A stretch of DNA of 10,235 nucleotides, from NCBI GenBank assembly GCA_031267775.1, contig JAIRYL010000054.1, positions 1-10,235 of the forward strand. Direction: 5' to 3'. Under the pieces are notes generated by a model. That model had not been told where the DNA came from and did not search any database. It was given only the letters and a program-made list of their open reading frames with translations. Both the position numbers and the translations under genes were made by a program. The first letter of the stretch is position 1; each line of letters begins with the position of its first letter. The stretch is from Tannerellaceae bacterium (lineage in GTDB: Bacteria > Bacteroidota > Bacteroidia > Bacteroidales > Tannerellaceae). Of this stretch, positions 5,881-10,235 are shown one piece after another.

Positions 5881-7362
5881 ATGGGCGATTTAAAATCAAA
5901 AGAAATTGAGATTCCTCAGGATTCAGACCTGAAGGATACATTGGAAGAATGCAAAAAAGCATGGGGTAACGAATATCCTTTTCTGAACAAGGTTGTTTTT
6001 GAGGAATTGGCAGAAAACTATACCGGAGAATATTTCCAGGATGAGCTGGACGCTTTCGGCCAAGAGCTGACTACTTTCGGATATGCCTTATATGATATTT
6101 CCAACAGTGAAGACGATATAACGCTTGTATTGGTGGCCGAACCCGGTTGCAAATCTTTTGAGAAAACGTGGAAAAAACAGGGAGGCCTTTGCAAAGCGTA
6201 TAAACAGCAAGGCCGTAAATTTGGCGAAAATGCCCGCAGGTTCAATCCTGCAGACAAGACGCCATGCAGCAATGCGTACATTTATCCATCCGATGTGTCT
6301 ATCTGCTCCGTAGCCGGAGATTACGCTTTCGGCTACATGAAAACAAGAAAGAAGCGGATGGGTATCGCAGTGGATTTAAAAGTCAATCCGCCTGATACAT
6401 TCAAAACCAAAAGAGTTGTTTATTCCTGTGCCTATTCGCAGAAAACAGGCCTGTATGCGGCGTTTTGCGATATTTCCGACGCCGATAGCAGTATTGCCCT
6501 GGCGTTGCTCATTCTGGGCAAGAGCAGCGAGATGGAGGATAGTCCTGATGACAAGATAATTGCCATAGGTAAAAACCCGAAAGAAATGGAGCGTTGGCAG
6601 ATTGTAAAAGCGCCGACAGGTTCGGCTTTCCCACCGGCGACGGCGAAGTTGTATTGGTTTGATGTCAAGTTGTATTTCGGTTATGGCGAGAAGGTATTTA
6701 TGATTCAGGCCGACAGGTCCGGAATATACCGGTGCACGGCGCTGATGAACGGAAAAAGCACGTTTGGTAACGTGCATTTTATTCAAACGGGGGACAAGAC
6801 TATATACCTCAATAACGTATCGTTTTTAGCGACTATTAAGAATGGGACGCTGAAAAATCATCCTTTCGGGGCGCTTCACAGTAACGATATGCTCAGGGGA
6901 ATATCTTCGGGGAAGAATAGCTTGATGTATTGCCGTACCATCGCAAGAAACGGCAAATTGACGCCCGATTTGATAGACGTAAACATGGTTACCGGGGCAT
7001 ACAGACGCCGGCTATTAAAAAACATGGATCATTGGGCATACCCCTCTTATTTTAACGCCGAATGGGTTGCCATTTGTACCAGTTCGGGAGGCGTTTCGTC
7101 TAAAAGTTATGACCTGATGCAATTCTGGAATCCCGCTACCGACCGTTTCCTGAGATTGAAAATCGGGGCATTTGGAAAAAATAATCTTGTACAAATTCAA
7201 ATCCTGTCGACAGGAGAAATAATCATCGTAGTAGCAAACCGTTCGGAATACCAGATCAGGCGTCCAACCGGTTTTTGGGATTTTTTGGAGAAAAGCAACG
7301 TTCCGCCCCTGAAAAATGAAGACTGGCAGCCGGGAAGCGTTCCATTTACGGAATTAAGATAA
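5881..7362 (+). CDS. Hypothetical protein, 493 residues, possible beta-propeller-like C-terminal part
   Basis: I do not recognise this protein. It has no signal peptide or membrane segment, so it should be cytosolic. Residues 1-125 are mixed and charged. The stretch FGYALYDISNSEDDITLVLV (67-86) loosely recalls DUF6630-like proteins near polymorphic-toxin loci, a weak resemblance only. From about 140 to 465 the chain is rich in short beta-strands with aromatic and Gly turns (for example VVYSCAYSQKTGLYAAFCDISD, YWFDVKLYFGYGEKVFMIQADRSGIYRCTAL and EIIIVVANRSEYQIRR). This suggests repeated beta-sheet blades, an inference without a clear repeat unit. Cysteines are scattered (24, 90, 104, 129, 142, 183, 196, 285, 351, 399), without a CxxC pair. 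The frame is intact. It starts 66 bases after nnr with no TAnnTTTG box between, so read-through from nnr is likely. The leader carries the 25-base repeat. A hairpin with a T-run lies downstream. Confidence 0.8.
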   Translation: MGDLKSKEIEIPQDSDLKDTLEECKKAWGNEYPFLNKVVFEELAENYTGEYFQDELDAFGQELTTFGYALYDISNSEDDITLVLVAEPGCKSFEKTWKKQGGLCKAYKQQGRKFGENARRFNPADKTPCSNAYIYPSDVSICSVAGDYAFGYMKTRKKRMGIAVDLKVNPPDTFKTKRVVYSCAYSQKTGLYAAFCDISDADSSIALALLILGKSSEMEDSPDDKIIAIGKNPKEMERWQIVKAPTGSAFPPATAKLYWFDVKLYFGYGEKVFMIQADRSGIYRCTALMNGKSTFGNVHFIQTGDKTIYLNNVSFLATIKNGTLKNHPFGALHSNDMLRGISSGKNSLMYCRTIARNGKLTPDLIDVNMVTGAYRRRLLKNMDHWAYPSYFNAEWVAICTSSGGVSSKSYDLMQFWNPATDRFLRLKIGAFGKNNLVQIQILSTGEIIIVVANRSEYQIRRPTGFWDFLEKSNVPPLKNEDWQPGSVPFTELR

Positions 7363-7401
7363 GGATGCGATTGCCTTGAGGTTTTTTGTATTGTTTACAT
7401 G

Positions 7402-7443
7402 CTGTTTTACAAAATATTTTTTAGTTTTGTAAAGTAGTTTTTT
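7402..7443 (+). terminator. Intrinsic terminator or operator between the unknown gene and the DUF4831 gene
   Basis: A perfect 9-base inverted repeat, TTTACAAAA (7406-7414) and TTTTGTAAA (7425-7433), extends with two wobbles to 13 pairs (7402-7414 with 7425-7437). Six T follow (7438-7443). This reads as an AT-rich terminator 40 bases after the stop of the unknown gene. The same dyad overlaps the -7 box of the next gene, so it could instead or also bind a regulator. Confidence 0.5.
7422..7429 (+). promoter_or_regulatory. Putative -7 box of the DUF4831-transporter promoter
   Basis: TAGTTTTG fits TAnnTTTG and ends 28 bases before the ATG at 7458. It lies inside the downstream part of the hairpin described at 7402-7443. 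No consensus -33 TTTG is found at 19-21 bases. Confidence 0.45.
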
Positions 7444-7457
7444 AAAAATCCATTAAT

Positions 7458-8528
7458 ATGAAGAACTTGATCCTTTTTATGAGTTTACTTCTCAGCCTTC
7501 CGAGTCTGTCGCAAACCAAAGCGACTAAAAGGATTGCTACCAAAAGTAATAATTTCGGCGTCACTTATTCCCTGCCCAAAACAATGTTGACGGTAAACGC
7601 AGAAGTAACAAAGAATACCTGTAAAGCAGGCCCTTATTACAGATATGCCGAAAAATATCTTGGCGTAAAAAATCCGATAGAAGAAGATAAAGTATATTAT
7701 GAATTGGGAAACGTAAACCTCATTAACAAAGGTATGCCCGACCCGGAGCAAACGTACATTATAGAATTTAAACCGGGAACGGTGGCTCCTTACGCCTATC
7801 TTACCGAAGACGGTATGCTGTGCGCTATCAATGCGGAATATACTCCGCCTGCATCCGCCGGACTTGAAGACGCGCAAAAAGGAGAAACCGGCCCCGTTAA
7901 AGCTACCGACATTTCCGTATTCTCGGAAGAACTGCTCATGGCCGGTTCTTTAGCGAAACAGGCGGAAGTGGCCGCCAGGCAAATATACCGCATCCGCGAA
8001 AGCCGTATGAATATTCTGACAGGAGAAGCCGACAACTTACCTCCCGACGGACAGGCCATGCAGCTTGTTATCAAACAATTGGAAGAACAGGAAAAAGCCC
8101 TGACAAACCTCTTTACAGGCGTCTGTACCAAAGAAACAGCTTACTACGACGTTTCGATAACGCCTTATGATAATCTTAACATGGAAGTACTTTTCCGCTT
8201 CTCCGACAAATTAGGCATTATCGCCGGCGACGACTTGGGAGGGACGCCGGTATATATGAATCTGAAAGCTACCGAAAAAGCGCCTGTTTTAGATCCTAAA
8301 GAAGCGGAAAAAAAAGAAAAAGCGCTGAAAGGCGTTATCTACAATGTGCCGGGTAAGGCGGTTGTAGATATCGTTATGAATAAAAAAACATTATTTAAAG
8401 GAGAAGTTCAAATTATACAGTTCGGCAGTCGCGAAGGACTGGCCCCTGTTATGTTCGAAGATAAAAAAGCGCCGGTCAAAGTGTTTTTTTATCCCGAAAC
8501 CGGCGCCATTAAACAAATCATACAATAA
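7458..8528 (+). CDS. Secreted DUF4831 family protein
   Basis: A 356-residue protein with an N-terminal signal peptide: a Lys at 3, then a hydrophobic stretch to about residue 18, ending LPSLSQ. There is no lipobox cysteine. It should therefore enter the periplasm or stay associated with the envelope rather than be a lipoprotein. The mature start NNFGVTYSLPKTMLTVNAEV (31-50), the CKAGPYYRYAEKYLGV segment (55-70) and the later YELGNV and E-rich helix (about 155-225) match my memory of DUF4831, a Bacteroidetes family of unknown function. The C-terminal third is beta-rich, with a lysine/glutamate run at 273-292. It is 31 bases upstream of the peptide transporter on the same strand, so both are probably one transcription unit. 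Any role in peptide uptake is only suggested by this neighbourhood. Confidence 0.85.
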   Translation: MKNLILFMSLLLSLPSLSQTKATKRIATKSNNFGVTYSLPKTMLTVNAEVTKNTCKAGPYYRYAEKYLGVKNPIEEDKVYYELGNVNLINKGMPDPEQTYIIEFKPGTVAPYAYLTEDGMLCAINAEYTPPASAGLEDAQKGETGPVKATDISVFSEELLMAGSLAKQAEVAARQIYRIRESRMNILTGEADNLPPDGQAMQLVIKQLEEQEKALTNLFTGVCTKETAYYDVSITPYDNLNMEVLFRFSDKLGIIAGDDLGGTPVYMNLKATEKAPVLDPKEAEKKEKALKGVIYNVPGKAVVDIVMNKKTLFKGEVQIIQFGSREGLAPVMFEDKKAPVKVFFYPETGAIKQIIQ

Positions 8529-8559
8529 ACATTATCAACTCTAAAAACACCAAAAACAC

Positions 8560-10101
8560 ATGTTTAAAAATCATCCCAAAGGACTTATCGGAGCTGCCCT
8601 GTCGAACATGGGCGAACGCTTCGGGTTTTACATTATGATGGCTATCCTGTCATTATTCCTTATGTCGAAATTCGGGTTAGAAAAAACGCAATCAACTATT
8701 ATTTATTCCATTTTCTATGCACTGATTTATCTTTTAGCTTTATCCGGAGGATTTATTGCAGACAAGACAAAAAAATACAAAGGAACTATTTTAGCAGGCC
8801 TGCTGTGCATGTCTATCGGCTATGCCCTGGTAGCGATACCTACGCCAACGCCTGTTCCGAATCTGCCGTTATACCTTACCTTAACTTGTATCGGGCTGTT
8901 TGTAATTGCTTTTGGTAACGGTTTATTTAAAGGAAACCTGCAGGCCGTTGTCGGACAGATGTATGACGACCCTGCCTATACGGATAAAAGGGATACCGGA
9001 TTCCAGATTTTTTATATGTTCATCAATATCGGAGCGCTGTTCGCACCCTTAATTGCCGTAGGTATTCGCAACTGGTGGGTAGGCGTTCACGGTTTTACGT
9101 ATAATTCCGACTTACCTGCTCTTTGCCATCAATTTTTAAAAGGTACTATTTCGCCGGAAGCTGCCCAGCGATTTACTGCGCTCTCGGCTGAGGCAAGCCA
9201 GACAGCGCCTGCCGATTTAACCGTTTTTGCCAATCAATATCTGAATGTATTCAATACGGGATTCCATTATGCGTTTGCCGCCGCCGTTGTTGCCATGCTT
9301 ATATCGCTGGTAATTTTCTTGTCCAATAAAGCTAAATTACCAGACCCGGCGTTAAAAACCGTCAAAAGTAACGAAAACAACGCTGCGGGCTCGCTTGCTC
9401 AAATGTCTGCCCAGGAAATACGCCAACGTATGTACGCCCTGTTTGCCGTTTTTGCCGTAGTCATTTTCTTTTGGTTTTCGTTTCACCAAAACGGCGTTAC
9501 ATTAACTTTTTTCGCTAACGACTATACTAATTTGAACTGGTTGAAATTTGATTTGGGCTTTACCACCATCGAAGGAGCGGAAGTATTCCAGTTCTTTAAT
9601 CCTTTCTTTGTCGTATTCCTTACTCCTGTTGTTATCGGTTTCTTTGGCTGGCTCAAAAGTCGCGGTAAAGAGCCCTCTACTCCAAGAAAAATTGCGATAG
9701 GCATGGGCATTGCCGCCACTGCATTCGTCGTTATGGCTCTTGGTTCTTTCGGGCTTCCGGGCGCCGGCGAAGTAAAAGCGATGGGCGGGCTAACCGACGC
9801 CATGCGCGTAACGCCGTTTTTATTGATAGGAACTTATTTTATACTGACTGTTGCCGAATTATTTATTAGCCCGTTAGGTTTATCCTTTGTTTCAAAAGTA
9901 GCGCCTCCGCAATATCAAGGAATTATGCAAGGATGCTGGCTGGGCGCTACCGCTTTAGGAAACCAACTGCTGATACTGGGTACCCTGTTTTATGAAAATA
10001 TACCCATCTGGGCAACTTGGTGCGTATTTGTAACAGCTTGCTTTATTTCAATGGGGACAATGCTGGCCATGCTGAAATGGCTTGAAAGAGTAGCCAAATA
10101 A
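8560..10101 (+). CDS. POT/PTR family peptide MFS transporter (proton-dependent oligopeptide transporter family)
   Basis: A 513-residue inner-membrane protein with the hydrophobic pattern of a 12-14 helix major facilitator. POT features are NMGERFGFY (16-24, helix 1), GGFIADKTKKYKG (63-75), GNGLFKGNLQ (119-128), the PTR2 signature FYMFINIGA (151-159) and TVAELFISPLGLSFVS in the late helix bundle. The family takes up di- and tripeptides with protons. The helix-1 motif ExxERFxYY reads NMGERF here, so the first Glu is Asn. The second Glu and the Arg are kept. I believe this is usual in the Bacteroidetes branch, and it may alter proton coupling. It is probably co-transcribed with the DUF4831 gene 31 bases upstream. 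No Shine-Dalgarno sequence is seen before the ATG at 8560. The exact substrate is unknown. Confidence 0.93.
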   Translation: MFKNHPKGLIGAALSNMGERFGFYIMMAILSLFLMSKFGLEKTQSTIIYSIFYALIYLLALSGGFIADKTKKYKGTILAGLLCMSIGYALVAIPTPTPVPNLPLYLTLTCIGLFVIAFGNGLFKGNLQAVVGQMYDDPAYTDKRDTGFQIFYMFINIGALFAPLIAVGIRNWWVGVHGFTYNSDLPALCHQFLKGTISPEAAQRFTALSAEASQTAPADLTVFANQYLNVFNTGFHYAFAAAVVAMLISLVIFLSNKAKLPDPALKTVKSNENNAAGSLAQMSAQEIRQRMYALFAVFAVVIFFWFSFHQNGVTLTFFANDYTNLNWLKFDLGFTTIEGAEVFQFFNPFFVVFLTPVVIGFFGWLKSRGKEPSTPRKIAIGMGIAATAFVVMALGSFGLPGAGEVKAMGGLTDAMRVTPFLLIGTYFILTVAELFISPLGLSFVSKVAPPQYQGIMQGCWLGATALGNQLLILGTLFYENIPIWATWCVFVTACFISMGTMLAMLKWLERVAK

Positions 10102-10139
10102 AATTGCGCGAAAGCACGCTGCGACTCTCCAACAGACAG

Positions 10140-10174
10140 AAAAAGCAGGGCGTCTATATCTATTCGCCCTGCTT
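10140..10174 (-). terminator. Strong hairpin after the transporter gene, T-run on the minus strand
   Basis: AAGCAGGGCG (10143-10152) and CGCCCTGCTT (10165-10174) form a perfect 10-base-pair stem around a 12-base loop, 41 bases past the transporter stop. The T-run that should follow an intrinsic terminator exists only on the minus strand (plus-strand A at 10140-10144). On the plus strand the stem is followed by ATAAAAAA. It may still halt or stabilise the transporter transcript. Confidence 0.5.
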
Positions 10175-10210
10175 ATAAAAAAGCCTCCTAATTGAGAATC
10201 CGGGAGTATT

Positions 10211-10235
10211 TAAGGAGGTATCTGGAAATAAATCA
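10211..10235 (+). repeat. Leader repeat, copy 2 (runs to the window edge)
   Basis: TAAGGAGG, then TAT, then CTGGAAATAAATCA, identical to copy 1 at 5848-5872 except for the three central bases. It runs to the last base of the window, so the match may continue. CCTCCT at 10184-10189 is complementary to the AGGAGG at 10213-10218 and could fold back on it. A gene on the plus strand probably starts shortly beyond the window. Confidence 0.75.

Noticed and set aside
6376..6786. 136-codon minus-strand frame inside the unknown gene
   Set aside because: It overlaps a longer well-formed plus-strand gene and has no recognisable motif or promoter.

Overview
The window looks like chromosomal housekeeping DNA from a member of the order Bacteroidales. 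Several things point this way. Putative promoters carry the phylum's TAnnTTTG -7 box, and the starts mostly lack a Shine-Dalgarno sequence. Adenylate kinase is the short-LID form of about 190 residues, and Obg has a TKSD G4 motif with an acidic tail. DUF4831 and DUF2582-like winged-helix proteins, both typical of Bacteroidetes, are also present. Genus cannot be told from this sequence alone.

Left part (1-3650, all genes on the minus strand). Reading leftward from a promoter near 3645, a compact run encodes hypoxanthine phosphoribosyltransferase (hpt), adenylate kinase (adk), the ribosome-assembly GTPase Obg, and a solo B3/B4 (PheRS-beta-like) domain protein. Gaps are 24, 66 and 15 bases. The adk-obg gap holds a terminator-like hairpin that may uncouple obg from the purine genes. 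Further left is a small winged-helix protein with its own putative promoter and a convincing terminator. Beyond that, bases 60-165 are a more GC-rich stretch with no gene I can support.

Middle (3619-4302). This is a 684-base divergent intergenic region. It holds promoters for hpt and nnr at its ends, two different three-unit arrays with an 11-base period, a strongly G-rich strand with a canonical G-quadruplex pattern, and several dyads.

Right part (4303-10235, plus strand). nnr encodes the bifunctional NAD(P)H-hydrate repair enzyme. It is followed by a 493-residue cytosolic protein of unknown function, then a secreted DUF4831 protein and a POT/PTR-family peptide transporter, which are 31 bases apart and probably co-transcribed. 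A hairpin that can be read as terminator, operator or both separates the unknown gene from the DUF4831 gene.

The most unusual observation is a 25-base leader: TAAGGAGG, three variable bases, then CTGGAAATAAATCA. It sits just upstream of the unknown gene and recurs exactly at the right edge of the window. This suggests either a second gene with the same leader just outside the window or a repeated element. No CRISPR array, tRNA, rRNA, complete insertion sequence or phage gene was seen.
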